Shown in pieces: positions 1-8,306 of a DNA stretch of 64,000 nt. The stretch spans positions 3,038,001-3,102,000 of the forward strand of contig OZ240685.1 in the NCBI GenBank assembly GCA_965199135.1, read 5' to 3'. This DNA comes from EB88 sp965199135 (GTDB lineage Bacteria > Acidobacteriota > Terriglobia > Terriglobales > Acidobacteriaceae). Each line of letters begins with the position of its first letter. The first letter of the stretch is position 1. Under the pieces are notes generated by a model that saw only the letters and a list, made by a program, of their open reading frames with translations, was not told where the DNA came from and ran no database searches. The position numbers and the translations under genes were made by a program.

Positions 1-535
1 GAACATCATCCTCGACTGTCTGCATGCGTGGTTCATTGGCGAGCGCAGGATAAGGGTACCTCTTTGAGTGGAACGGCTCGGTTGGATCAAACGAGCTCCC
101 GAAGCCGCCATCCTTCGCAGGCGCTGTCCCAAGATCGCCATGAACGTGGAACAACTCCTCAGCCTGCGTGTAATACGGCTCCAGGTCCGCATAGGAGATT
201 GGCCACGCCGGTGAGATTCCACCCTGGTGCTGGATCACCCCGAAATCTTCAGCCCGCATGCGGAACATCGCTGCCCCGTACACCTTTGTCTGCCCTCCGA
301 CAAAGTATGCCTGCTGCGGATGCAGATCCTTGCCATCCTTGTCCTGCCACGTCTCCTTCGTGTGGTACCGGTTATCCAGGAAGACCGCGGATGTATCCCA
401 GTTGAGCTTCTCCTGCGGCATGAATGGGCCGCGCTCGAGGATCAGGATGTTCTTGCCGGCCTTGGCCAGGTGGAGGGCGAGCGTGCCCCCACCTGCACCG
501 GTACCAACGATGATGGCGTCGTAAACAGTAGACAT
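1..535 (-). CDS. GMC-family oxidoreductase, N-terminal part (runs off left edge)
   Basis: Reading the minus strand from the ATG at 535 gives an uninterrupted frame to the window edge, beginning MSTVYDAIIVGTGAGGGTLA. The GxGxxGG dinucleotide-binding motif at residues 11-16 and the acidic end of the second strand (LILERG) are the FAD-binding signature of glucose-methanol-choline oxidoreductases, which oxidise alcohols or sugars. A GGQTKVYGAAMFRMR segment around residue 78 fits the FAD-contact region of this family. About 178 residues are visible; the substrate-binding half and the C-terminal active-site His are outside the window. It lies 62 nt downstream of a LysR gene on the same strand, which may regulate it. 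Confidence 0.85.
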   Translation of the reverse strand, partial: MSTVYDAIIVGTGAGGGTLALHLAKAGKNILILERGPFMPQEKLNWDTSAVFLDNRYHTKETWQDKDGKDLHPQQAYFVGGQTKVYGAAMFRMRAEDFGVIQHQGGISPAWPISYADLEPYYTQAEELFHVHGDLGTAPAKDGGFGSSFDPTEPFHSKRYPYPALANEPRMQTVEDDV

Positions 536-597
536 GGCTGTACGATGCGGATCCCTCGACAGGCAGAGGACCACCCGCCCCAGCTTTTCGCACAGAG

Positions 598-1548
598 TTA
601 ACGGCCTGGGGGGAACCCCTTGCTCTCCGCCTGTTGAGGCAACTCCGGGAATGCATCCACCGTGAAGGATTGCAGAAACGTCCGGAAGGCAGCAGCGTTC
701 CCGGTCGGCTCCGGTCCAGCCGGGCGGACCAGCGAGAAGTGTCGCGAGAGCTGCATCCCAGGGACGCGCGCGAGCTTCAGCGTGCCAAGTGCGAGCTGAT
801 TCCGCACCGCCCAGCGCGAGACAAACGTCACCCCAAGACCAGCCTCGACCGCGCTTAGCAGCCCTTCCGTCGAATCGAGCTCCATCTGGATACGTAGCTC
901 TCTGAGCTTGAGACCAGCGGCCTGCATTGCCTGCTCCACCACGCGCCGCGAACCAGACCCATACTCTCGCATCAGGAGCGGTTCACTCTTGAACGCAGAG
1001 ACGTCAACATCCTGGCCCGCCCACTCGTGGCTGGCCGGCACCACAAGCACCATCCGGTCGTCCATGAATGGCTCGATGTTCAGGTCCTTGCGTAATTCCG
1101 GACCTTCAATCATGGCAAGCTGGATTTCGCGCGCGAGCAACGAGTCGAGCACGGCGTCTGTGTTGCCGCTCGACGCTGTCACGCGGACGCGAGGGTATTT
1201 TGCCAGAAAGCCTGCGACCATCTTCGGCAGCAGATACTGGCCAATCGTCTGCGATGCCCCGAGCGCGAGGTCGCCTGCCTGCTCTCCAAAAGCCTCGGCG
1301 ACTGCGGTCATCGCCTCTGCCGAAATCTCCTTCAATCGCTCGGCATAAGGGACCAGCGCAGCGCCACCAGCTGTCAGGCGGATATGCCCCCCGCCACGAT
1401 CAAAGAGCGGCACGCCAAACTCTTCTTCGAGCGCCTTGATCTGCTGCGTTACTGCCGGCTGCGTCAACAACAACTCCTCAGCAGCACGGCTGAAGTTGAG
1501 ATGCTGGGCGACCGAGCGAAACACACGCAGTCGAAAGTTCTCAATCAC
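598..1548 (-). CDS. LysR-family transcriptional regulator
   Basis: This 316-residue protein has a winged helix-turn-helix in residues 1-60 (RAAEELLLTQPAVTQQIKAL) and a periplasmic-binding-protein-like effector domain from about residue 90. That is the normal LysR length and layout. The open frame continues upstream, but that part overlaps the DUF202 gene antiparallel to sense. I place the start at the GTG at 1548, where GTGA overlaps the TGA of the upstream DUF202 gene, because the HTH starts at once there (MIENFRLRVFRSVAQHLNFS). It is translationally coupled to DUF202, with a GMC oxidoreductase downstream. Effector unknown; the family often activates adjacent metabolic genes. Confidence 0.9.
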   Translation of the reverse strand: MIENFRLRVFRSVAQHLNFSRAAEELLLTQPAVTQQIKALEEEFGVPLFDRGGGHIRLTAGGAALVPYAERLKEISAEAMTAVAEAFGEQAGDLALGASQTIGQYLLPKMVAGFLAKYPRVRVTASSGNTDAVLDSLLAREIQLAMIEGPELRKDLNIEPFMDDRMVLVVPASHEWAGQDVDVSAFKSEPLLMREYGSGSRRVVEQAMQAAGLKLRELRIQMELDSTEGLLSAVEAGLGVTFVSRWAVRNQLALGTLKLARVPGMQLSRHFSLVRPAGPEPTGNAAAFRTFLQSFTVDAFPELPQQAESKGFPPGR

Positions 1549-1919
1549 CGCAGCACCAGCAGAAACACCGCCATGCCGACACCAATCGCTGCCAGCAGCA
1601 GGGCAAGCGCCACCGCCTCGGCCGACACGCGCGGCTTCCACGTGCCAGCCTGGAGCCGGTGCACGATGCGAACGTGGCTGACGACCGCGGAAACATTGAC
1701 GACGACCCCGAGGATCACGAGCACGACCCCGGATAGGACGGAAACCCCGGTAGGGTGCTGCTGCGCCACACTCTGGCCGATCTGTATCTGCCGCAGGAAC
1801 AAACCGAAGCGGGACACGGCAAAACCGATGCCCATCAGTGCAAGCCCGGTACGAAGCCACGCGAGAAAGGTGCGCTCGGCAGCGAAATAAATGCGGGGGT
1901 CGTCCTGCGCCTCGGGCAT
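1545..1919 (-). CDS. DUF202 (YidH-like) small membrane protein
   Basis: The 124-residue protein begins with the DUF202 signature RIYFAAERTFLAWLRTGLALMGIGF and has three hydrophobic segments, at about residues 22-45, 60-84 and 98-122, so it is an inner-membrane protein. The function of DUF202 is not established. It sits 17 nt downstream of ruvX on the same strand. Its stop codon overlaps the GTG start of the LysR gene, which suggests one transcript. Confidence 0.85.
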   Translation of the reverse strand: MPEAQDDPRIYFAAERTFLAWLRTGLALMGIGFAVSRFGLFLRQIQIGQSVAQQHPTGVSVLSGVVLVILGVVVNVSAVVSHVRIVHRLQAGTWKPRVSAEAVALALLLAAIGVGMAVFLLVLR

Positions 1920-1936
1920 GAACCTATCTTAGGGCT

Positions 1937-2404
1937 TCAGCACTCCCCTGACTGCCCTGCCACGTCACGGCTTTTCGCCTGTGCACGCCCCTGCAGCCAG
2001 CCCTCGAGGATCACCGTCGCGGCGACCTGGTCGATGATGCCGACACGATCTCGCCGGCCGCGGCCGGCCTCATCCAGGATCTCGTGGGCCGCGACCGTAC
2101 TCAGCCGCTCGTCCCAGAGATGAACCGGCACTGCACAGCGCTCGCGCAGCTCCTCCACGAACACGTGCACCTTGGCTGCCCACGGGCTGACTTCACCCGA
2201 CAGGTAAAGTGGGTTCCCCACGACAATGGCACTCACACCATGTTTCTGCAGGAGGCGCACCAGGTTGCGCAGATCCTCACCCCTGCTCCGCCGCCAGATT
2301 GTGAGGAGCGGTTGTACGGTATAGCCGAGTGGGTCGGTGAGCGCGACCCCGATCCGCGCCTTCCCCACATCCAGCCCCATCACGCGTCCACTCCCGTCGC
2401 TCAT
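1937..2404 (-). CDS. ruvX: Putative pre-16S rRNA nuclease / Holliday junction resolvase RuvX (YqgF)
   Basis: The RNase H-like fold of YqgF is evident: GLDVGKARIGVAL near the N-terminus (catalytic Asp in LDVG), VVGNPLYLSGE in the middle and LWDERLSTVAAHEIL plus a final IIDQVAATVILEGWL segment. From the ATG at 2404 it is 155 residues, close to the usual 140-150. The frame is open for another 19 codons upstream, but conservation starts at MSDGSGRVMGLDVG. The family processes the 16S rRNA 5' end and is near-universal in bacteria. Confidence 0.9.
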   Translation of the reverse strand: MSDGSGRVMGLDVGKARIGVALTDPLGYTVQPLLTIWRRSRGEDLRNLVRLLQKHGVSAIVVGNPLYLSGEVSPWAAKVHVFVEELRERCAVPVHLWDERLSTVAAHEILDEAGRGRRDRVGIIDQVAATVILEGWLQGRAQAKSRDVAGQSGEC

Positions 2405-2444
2405 AGCACGAGTGTACGTGTGCCATACAGCGCACGCTGCGAGC

Positions 2445-2786
2445 CTATCGTCGCCAGCCATCCTTCAGGAAACCGCCTTCTTCGAGGCGTGCATGCGAGT
2501 GGTGCGCGCGTGCATAGGCGCCCGTAAAGCCATACCGGTGCCCGTCCCTCACATGCGCACTCCGAGGATGGTTGGGGTGCTCCACGAAGAGGAACACTGC
2601 GAGCACAACAAGACCAACAAAGACTGCTACGAGTGTTTCACCAGTCTGTCCCACAACCCACCCCGTCTGGGCACTGTACAGAAGCAAGGTTGCCGCGAGA
2701 TGACAAGCGATAGAAGCCGTGGAGATTACCGTGGTGCCGGAATGCTCGGGGAGAGGAGAGTAAACGCTGAAGATGCAACCGGGCAC
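2445..2786 (-). CDS. Possible small membrane protein, unrecognised
   Basis: This 113-residue frame lies just upstream of ruvX on the same strand. It has two hydrophobic stretches, about residues 17-40 and 50-68 (LVAVFVGLVVLAVFLFVE), then a His/Arg-rich tail. I do not recognise a family. Apart from it, nothing explains the 450 nt between ruvX and the TonB receptor. The start is uncertain and a chance open frame cannot be excluded; the membrane segments and co-orientation with ruvX are the only support. Confidence 0.35.
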   Translation of the reverse strand: MPGCIFSVYSPLPEHSGTTVISTASIACHLAATLLLYSAQTGWVVGQTGETLVAVFVGLVVLAVFLFVEHPNHPRSAHVRDGHRYGFTGAYARAHHSHARLEEGGFLKDGWRR

Positions 2787-2854
2787 TGCCGATACTCCGG
2801 TTCAGCTTGGAAGAGGGATACCTTCCAGCGGGATGATCGACGCCGGAGTGCGCA

Positions 2855-4888
2855 GTGGAAACAAGAACCATTCCAAGAAGAACGTACTTCCTGATGCAGG
2901 CGTGCCTGCTTGTGCCGATCATCTGCTTGCCATCTGCGGGCGCGCAGCAGGCCTCGGACACACCCCGGACCCGCGACCTGTCGCAGCTCAGCCTCGAAGA
3001 GTTGACCAAGATCGAGGTAAGCTCTGTAACCCGTAAGGACCAGGAGCTCTTCCGCACCCCGGCCGCCGTGTACGTGATCACGAAAGAAGATATCCGCAAC
3101 TCGGGCGCCAGGAGCCTGCCTGAGCTCTTCCGCATGGTGCCCGGCATGCAGGTCGCACAGGTCTACGCCAACGAGTGGGCGGTCAGCGCCCGCGGCTTCA
3201 ACAGCCGCTTTGCCGACAAGATGCTCGTGCTGGTCGATGGACGAAGCATCTACTCGGAGATCTATTCGGGCGTCTTCTGGGATCAGAATGACGTGCTGCT
3301 CGGCGACATCGACCGCATCGAGGTCATCCGCGGCCCTGGAGGAACGCTCTGGGGTGCCAACGCGGTCAACGGCATTATCAACATCATCACCAGCAAAGCG
3401 CGGGAAACAGCGGGCACTCGGGCCACCGTGGAGAGCGGGCGGATCGCGGACGACGGTAGCTTTCGCTACGGCGGACAAATCGGCGATCACGTCCAGTACC
3501 GCGGCTACGAAAAGTACCTCCAGCGGAACTCTCTCCTCACAGATGCAGGCCTGTCGGCACACGACGAGGGGCACACCAACCAGGGTGGAGGCCGGCTCGA
3601 CTGGCAGCCCGATCAACAGGACACTGTCACGACTCAGGGCGACATCTACCGAGGCAACGAAGAGCAACATGTGTACGAATTCACCCCCACGGGCGCTGTG
3701 ATCGCAACCAACGCCGTGACCACCTCTGGCGGCTACTCGCTGGCACGCTGGGAACATCGCTTCATCAGCTCTGACCTTGCCCTCCAGGGCTACTTCAATC
3801 AGGAGCGCCACGGCGAACTTGCCGGCAACGGGCGCGAGCGTTCGTACGACCTTGATTTTCAGCATCACCTGGCCGCCCTCCACCGCAACGACATCATCTG
3901 GGGACTGGGCGCTCGGCTGACAACCGATCACATCTTCGGCGCCCCCATCCCATTCGTGCACAACGCACATCGTGACCGCCTGCTAAGCCTCTTCTTCGAA
4001 GACGATTACTCGCTGCTTCCGGAGAAGCTGGTCGTGACCAGCGGCTTCAAGCTCCAGCACAACTCCTACACTGGCTTCGAGATCCAGCCCGACCTGCGCG
4101 CCATCTACACTCCGGATCTTCGCCACGCTGTCTGGGGTGCGATCTCCCGCGCTGTCAGAACTCCCTCCGTGCAGGACCGGGATCTCCACTTCCTCGAACC
4201 GGAACCCTCTCCCGGTCCACTCCCTCTTGAGGTGCTCGCGCAAGGCAACCCAGCCTTCCACTCCGAAGTAGTGATCGCCTACGAGGGTGGCTATCGGCAG
4301 CAGTTAGGCCGCGTTCTCTCACTGGATTTGGCCGGCTTCATCAATCACTACAGCAGCCTGCGCTACACACCAGTTCTCGCCCCGTACGTCACCGTCACTC
4401 CTGAACCCACAGTCATCGTTCCTACGATCTACACCAACTCCATGCTGGCTCGGACCCACGGCCTGGAAGCCGCACTCTCGTGGAACCCGGCTCCTCGTCT
4501 TCGCATACAAGCGAGCTACGGCTGGCTCAACAATCACAGCTACCTGCCAGGCAACCAGCCCGCTCCAGAAGGGGACCTTTGGAGCACGCCGACGAACACA
4601 CTGGACCTGCGCAGCACCTGGTCGTTGTCACGCCATTGGGCCTTGACTTCGTCCACCTACTCGGTCTCTCGGCTGGAACGTCCTCTGGCAAATGGTGCCC
4701 CCTCAGTCCGCGGCTTCAACCGGCTCGACAGCCAAGTCACCTTCAAGCTTTCCGAAGCTATCCAGTGCAGCGCGGGCGGTGCAAATCTGCTGGACGCGCG
4801 TCACCCGGAGTTTGATCCCGGGGACGGCTACAGCATCCGATCCCAGGTCCCGCGGAGTGCCTTTTTCAATGCAGTCTGGAGCTTCTGA
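2855..4888 (+). CDS. TonB-dependent outer-membrane receptor (signalling-operon type)
   Basis: The 677-residue protein has a signal peptide in residues 1-30, ending AGA before QQ. A short mature N-terminus follows, with the LSQLSLEELTKIEVSSVTRK element seen in receptors paired with YfiR proteins. The plug spans about residues 60-180 (TPAAVYVITKEDIRNSG, DRIEVIRGPGGTLWGANAV). The barrel ends in the aromatic NAVWSF typical of BAM substrates. An internal ATG at 2894 is an alternative start. The yfiR-like gene begins 5 nt after its stop, so the two are co-transcribed. Its ligand is unknown; the family imports siderophores, vitamins or sugars by TonB energy, and here it may instead sense one. Confidence 0.92.
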   Translation: METRTIPRRTYFLMQACLLVPIICLPSAGAQQASDTPRTRDLSQLSLEELTKIEVSSVTRKDQELFRTPAAVYVITKEDIRNSGARSLPELFRMVPGMQVAQVYANEWAVSARGFNSRFADKMLVLVDGRSIYSEIYSGVFWDQNDVLLGDIDRIEVIRGPGGTLWGANAVNGIINIITSKARETAGTRATVESGRIADDGSFRYGGQIGDHVQYRGYEKYLQRNSLLTDAGLSAHDEGHTNQGGGRLDWQPDQQDTVTTQGDIYRGNEEQHVYEFTPTGAVIATNAVTTSGGYSLARWEHRFISSDLALQGYFNQERHGELAGNGRERSYDLDFQHHLAALHRNDIIWGLGARLTTDHIFGAPIPFVHNAHRDRLLSLFFEDDYSLLPEKLVVTSGFKLQHNSYTGFEIQPDLRAIYTPDLRHAVWGAISRAVRTPSVQDRDLHFLEPEPSPGPLPLEVLAQGNPAFHSEVVIAYEGGYRQQLGRVLSLDLAGFINHYSSLRYTPVLAPYVTVTPEPTVIVPTIYTNSMLARTHGLEAALSWNPAPRLRIQASYGWLNNHSYLPGNQPAPEGDLWSTPTNTLDLRSTWSLSRHWALTSSTYSVSRLERPLANGAPSVRGFNRLDSQVTFKLSEAIQCSAGGANLLDARHPEFDPGDGYSIRSQVPRSAFFNAVWSF

Positions 4889-4893
4889 CACCC

Positions 4894-5451
4894 ATGCCTC
4901 TGCCGGCGCGTATCCGCAGATGGAACACGCTCGCGTCGATCGCGGGTGCCTTGCTCCTAACCAATCCCATCCATTCGCTCGGCCAGAGCGCCGGTGCCGA
5001 TGAGCAGGAGGTGCGCGCCCTTATGCTCTACAACCTCACCAAGTTCATCGATTGGCCGACGGACAAAAATGTGGATCTGCGATCCCCGTTCGTCTTCTGC
5101 GTCGCCGCGAATGACAACCTCGTCGGCGACCTTGATGCATTGACCCATGGCAAGGAAGTGGCGGGACACCCCGTGGTCGTTCACCAGGTGCAGAGCACCA
5201 AACGCCTCGATGGCTGTAGCGTTTTCTATGCCTCGGACTCGCTGCTCCGTCGCGCCGGGGATGTGCCTGGGCCGTCGAACCGGGTGGGCCTTCTGACCGT
5301 GAGCGATGGACATATTGCACACGATGGCACAGTGGTTGGCCTCCCTTCTGTCCAGAACCGGATCAAGATCGAGATCGATCTTACCGCAGCCCAACACAGC
5401 GGCCTGACGATCAGCTCCCACCTGCTGGAGATCGCGACGGTGACGCGATGA
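4894..5451 (+). CDS. YfiR family periplasmic protein (DUF4154)
   Basis: The 185-residue protein has a signal peptide (cleavage around GQSAGA, residues 30-35). It then has the YfiR hallmark EQEVRALMLYNLTKFIDWP, and later FVFCVAANDN, GCSVFYAS and a closing HSGLTISSHLLEIATV. In Pseudomonas, YfiR is a periplasmic repressor of the CHASE8-domain cyclase YfiN. Here the next gene encodes a CHASE8-like sensor kinase, so YfiR probably modulates that kinase (inference). Its last codon overlaps the kinase start as ATGA at 5448-5451. Confidence 0.9.
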   Translation: MPLPARIRRWNTLASIAGALLLTNPIHSLGQSAGADEQEVRALMLYNLTKFIDWPTDKNVDLRSPFVFCVAANDNLVGDLDALTHGKEVAGHPVVVHQVQSTKRLDGCSVFYASDSLLRRAGDVPGPSNRVGLLTVSDGHIAHDGTVVGLPSVQNRIKIEIDLTAAQHSGLTISSHLLEIATVTR

Positions 5452-7838
5452 ACCTGGAGAAGCAGGTATCGATCCACTGGCTCCGCGAGCTGCGGGAAGA
5501 CACCGCAGCCTCGATCGCCACCAAACTTCGCTGGATCATTACCGGAGTGACCAGCCTTGCACTCCTGTTCGTCTGTCTCGGCGCCCTGACGTACGACAGC
5601 TATACCTATCGACACACCACTGCCGAAGATATCCGGCTGCTCGCTGAAGTGATCGGAGCAAACAGCACGGGCGCGCTCACCTTCCAGGATGCGAAATCAG
5701 CCCGGGAAGTACTGCAAGCCTTGGACTACAAAAACCACATCGCAGAAGCCTGCATCTACGATCGGCGCGGTGTTCCTTTCGCCCTCTACGCCCCTGCCGG
5801 AACAACCCGGGAGATCGTGCCACCTCCCGTGCAAGGAGACAGCAGCTACTTCCCCGACTCGCACACGCTCGTCGTCTTCCGCGGCATCACCCTGTCTGGT
5901 GAACACATCGGCACGGTATATCTCCGCTTCGAGTTGGCAGAGCAAGCGAAGCGGCGAACACGCTTTCTGGAGCTGATGTCGCTGGTCGCAGGCGCCGCCT
6001 TGCTGCTTGCGTTGCTTCTGGCCTCCTGGTTGCAGCGCTCAATCACTCGGCCACTACTTCGGCTCTCAGGGGCGATGCGTCGCGTCTCCGTTCTGAAGGA
6101 CTACTCCGTCTCTGTTCGACGAGAACATAACGACGAAATCGGCCAGCTGATTGACGGCTTCAACAACATGCTCGCGCAGATACGTGAGCGGGATGCCGTG
6201 CTCCAGCAGGCAAAAAACACCGCCGAGGCCGCGAACCGTTCCAAGAGCGAGTTCCTCGCGAATATGAGTCACGAGATCCGCACCCCCATGAACGGTGTGC
6301 TCGGGATGACCGAGCTCGCGCTCCTGACTGACCTTTCACCTGAACAACGCGAGTATCTCGAAACGGTGAAAATCTCGGCAGACTCGCTGCTTACCGTGAT
6401 CAATGACATCCTTGATTTCTCCAAGATCGAAGCCGGCCGCGTCGACATGGAGATCGTTCCGTTTGACCTGCGCGAATGCGTCGATCTGAGCCTGAAGACA
6501 CTTGCTCTGCGCGCCGATGAGAAAGGTCTGGAGCTGCTCTGCGATGTTGCCGCCGATGTTCCGGCTGCGGTCTCCGGGGATGCGACCCGGCTTCGACAAA
6601 TCCTCCTGAACCTCGTCGGCAATGCCGTGAAGTTCACGCAGGTCGGCGAAATCGCACTCTCTGTCATGGTGGAAGAGGTGCTCGAAGGTGCTCGCATCCT
6701 TCGCTTTACAGTGACGGACACGGGCGTCGGTATCCCGCAGGACAAGCTGCACCATATCTTTGAACCCTTCTCCCAGGCGGACGCCTCGACGACCCGGAGG
6801 TACGGGGGCACCGGCCTTGGTCTCACGATTTCCTCACGCCTGATTCACGCCATGGGTGGATCGATCCAGGTGACGAGCGAACCGCGACGCGGCAGCATCT
6901 TTTCCTTCACCGCAGTCTTCGGCGACGCGGTAAGTGACAGGGTGACGAGACAGGGAGACTTACAATCCGAAGCGCTCGTGGGACTGCACACGCTTATCGT
7001 CGACGACAATCGAACGAACCGCACGATCCTGCAGCGCATGCTGGATCGATGGGGCTTGCGCACCTGCTCGGTAGACGGCAGCGAGGCAGCACTGTTGGAG
7101 CTTGCGCGTGCCATGGGCAAAATGGACCCATATCGATTGATCCTGACCGACATGCACATGCCGGAGACAGATGGCTTCGGTTTCATCGAGCAGGTCAAGC
7201 GTCGGCTGCGCCTGGATGCGCCCACGATCATGATGCTCAGCTCGGCTGGCCACCGCGAAGATGTGGCGCGATGTGAGGAGCTAGGCATCGCTGCCTATCT
7301 CTTGAAACCAATCCGCGAATCGGATCTCAGGGCAGCCGTCGCTCGCGCTGTCGCGGGAAGCAGGCTTCCTTCGCGGGTGACGGCCGTTGCGAGACGCTCC
7401 GACGGCGCACTTCCGCCGCCTGTTCCAACCTCCGCCGCGCTCGAGATCCTGGTGGCTGAGGATAACCCGGTCAACCAACGACTCGCGCTCCGCCTGCTGG
7501 AGAAACGGGGACACCGCACAACGCTCGCTTCAAACGGCCGCGAGGTCCTCGAACGGTTGGACGAGAAGAGCTTTGATCTGATCCTGATGGATGTCCAGAT
7601 GCCGCTGATGGACGGCGTCGAGACCGCTCAACACATCCGTCACCAGGAGCATGGAACCGGTGTCCATATCCCCATCTTCGCAGTCACAGCAAACGCGATG
7701 AAGGGCGACCGAGAGCATTACCTCACCCACGGCATGGACGGGTACCTGGCCAAGCCCTTGCGCCCAGCTGAACTCGACCATGTGCTGAGCGGCCTTGGCG
7801 TAATCTGCTCGGAATCGCGTGCTTCGGGAAAGCAGTAA
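5448..7838 (+). CDS. CHASE8-like hybrid sensor histidine kinase with two receiver domains
   Basis: The 796-residue protein reads in order: TM1 at about 28-48; periplasmic CHASE8-like domain 50-170 (IRLLAEVIGANSTGALTF); TM2 174-194; HAMP 196-248; HisKA with phosphoacceptor H275 in NMSHEIRTPMNG; HATPase with N box near 386-397 (QILLNLVGNAVKF), G1 DTGVGIP and G2 GGTGLGL; REC1 about 513-632 with D568; REC2 about 666-782 with D715 and K769. All catalytic residues are present. It lies between yfiR and a lone HPt gene, so phosphate should flow H275 to a REC Asp and then to the HPt protein. YfiR is the likely periplasmic input. Confidence 0.95.
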   Translation: MNLEKQVSIHWLRELREDTAASIATKLRWIITGVTSLALLFVCLGALTYDSYTYRHTTAEDIRLLAEVIGANSTGALTFQDAKSAREVLQALDYKNHIAEACIYDRRGVPFALYAPAGTTREIVPPPVQGDSSYFPDSHTLVVFRGITLSGEHIGTVYLRFELAEQAKRRTRFLELMSLVAGAALLLALLLASWLQRSITRPLLRLSGAMRRVSVLKDYSVSVRREHNDEIGQLIDGFNNMLAQIRERDAVLQQAKNTAEAANRSKSEFLANMSHEIRTPMNGVLGMTELALLTDLSPEQREYLETVKISADSLLTVINDILDFSKIEAGRVDMEIVPFDLRECVDLSLKTLALRADEKGLELLCDVAADVPAAVSGDATRLRQILLNLVGNAVKFTQVGEIALSVMVEEVLEGARILRFTVTDTGVGIPQDKLHHIFEPFSQADASTTRRYGGTGLGLTISSRLIHAMGGSIQVTSEPRRGSIFSFTAVFGDAVSDRVTRQGDLQSEALVGLHTLIVDDNRTNRTILQRMLDRWGLRTCSVDGSEAALLELARAMGKMDPYRLILTDMHMPETDGFGFIEQVKRRLRLDAPTIMMLSSAGHREDVARCEELGIAAYLLKPIRESDLRAAVARAVAGSRLPSRVTAVARRSDGALPPPVPTSAALEILVAEDNPVNQRLALRLLEKRGHRTTLASNGREVLERLDEKSFDLILMDVQMPLMDGVETAQHIRHQEHGTGVHIPIFAVTANAMKGDREHYLTHGMDGYLAKPLRPAELDHVLSGLGVICSESRASGKQ

Positions 7839-7880
7839 ACAATTCTTCGTCTGTGCCGATAAGTAGGCAGGAGTTCCTCT

Positions 7881-8306
7881 GTGACAATGAACGGCAAGAA
7901 GGCTGGTCCAGCTGCGGCAGGCGGCGCTGGAGTGTCTCCGCCGGCAGGTGGCCTGGCAGACGACAGGATCGACATCCCCGAGTTGTTGGCGCGCGTGGAA
8001 CAGGATCGCGAACTACTCGAGGAAGCGCTCGCGATCTTCAAGCGAGAGTTCCCACTTCAGCTGACCGCGTTGCGCGCTGCTGGCGCTGCCGGAGATCTGC
8101 CGCAGTTGGCAGCACGCGCGCATACGTTGAAGGGCATGCTGCTCAGCATGTCCTTTGGCGAAGCTGTCCTAAAGGCGAAACAACTGGAGTGGACGGCACA
8201 AGGAAATTCAGCGTCCGATGTGTCGTTGGTTGCGGACTCTCTTGAGGAGAAAGTGCATGCCGCCGAGCAGGCCCTAGAAGCCTACCTCCACGAGGCTGCA
8301 AGATGA
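7881..8306 (+). CDS. Stand-alone HPt phosphotransfer protein
   Basis: The 141-residue protein has a Gly/Ala-rich N-terminus and then an HPt four-helix bundle from about residue 29. The phospho-accepting H81 is in ARAHTLKGML, the canonical HPt motif. I chose the GTG at 7881 because AGGAG at 7869-7873 sits 7 nt upstream; the ATG at 7887 is the alternative. It should take phosphate from the preceding hybrid kinase and pass it to the REC domain of the following gene, whose start it overlaps as ATGA (8303-8306). Confidence 0.92.
   Translation: MTMNGKKAGPAAAGGAGVSPPAGGLADDRIDIPELLARVEQDRELLEEALAIFKREFPLQLTALRAAGAAGDLPQLAARAHTLKGMLLSMSFGEAVLKAKQLEWTAQGNSASDVSLVADSLEEKVHAAEQALEAYLHEAAR

Noticed and set aside
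1549..1860. Upstream extension of the LysR reading frame
   Set aside because: It covers the DUF202 gene in another frame and encodes Arg/Gly-rich sequence; the HTH begins at GTG 1548.
2726..3970. 414-residue frame antisense to the TonB receptor
   Set aside because: It reads as Val/Asp-rich shadow sequence and overlaps the receptor plug region.
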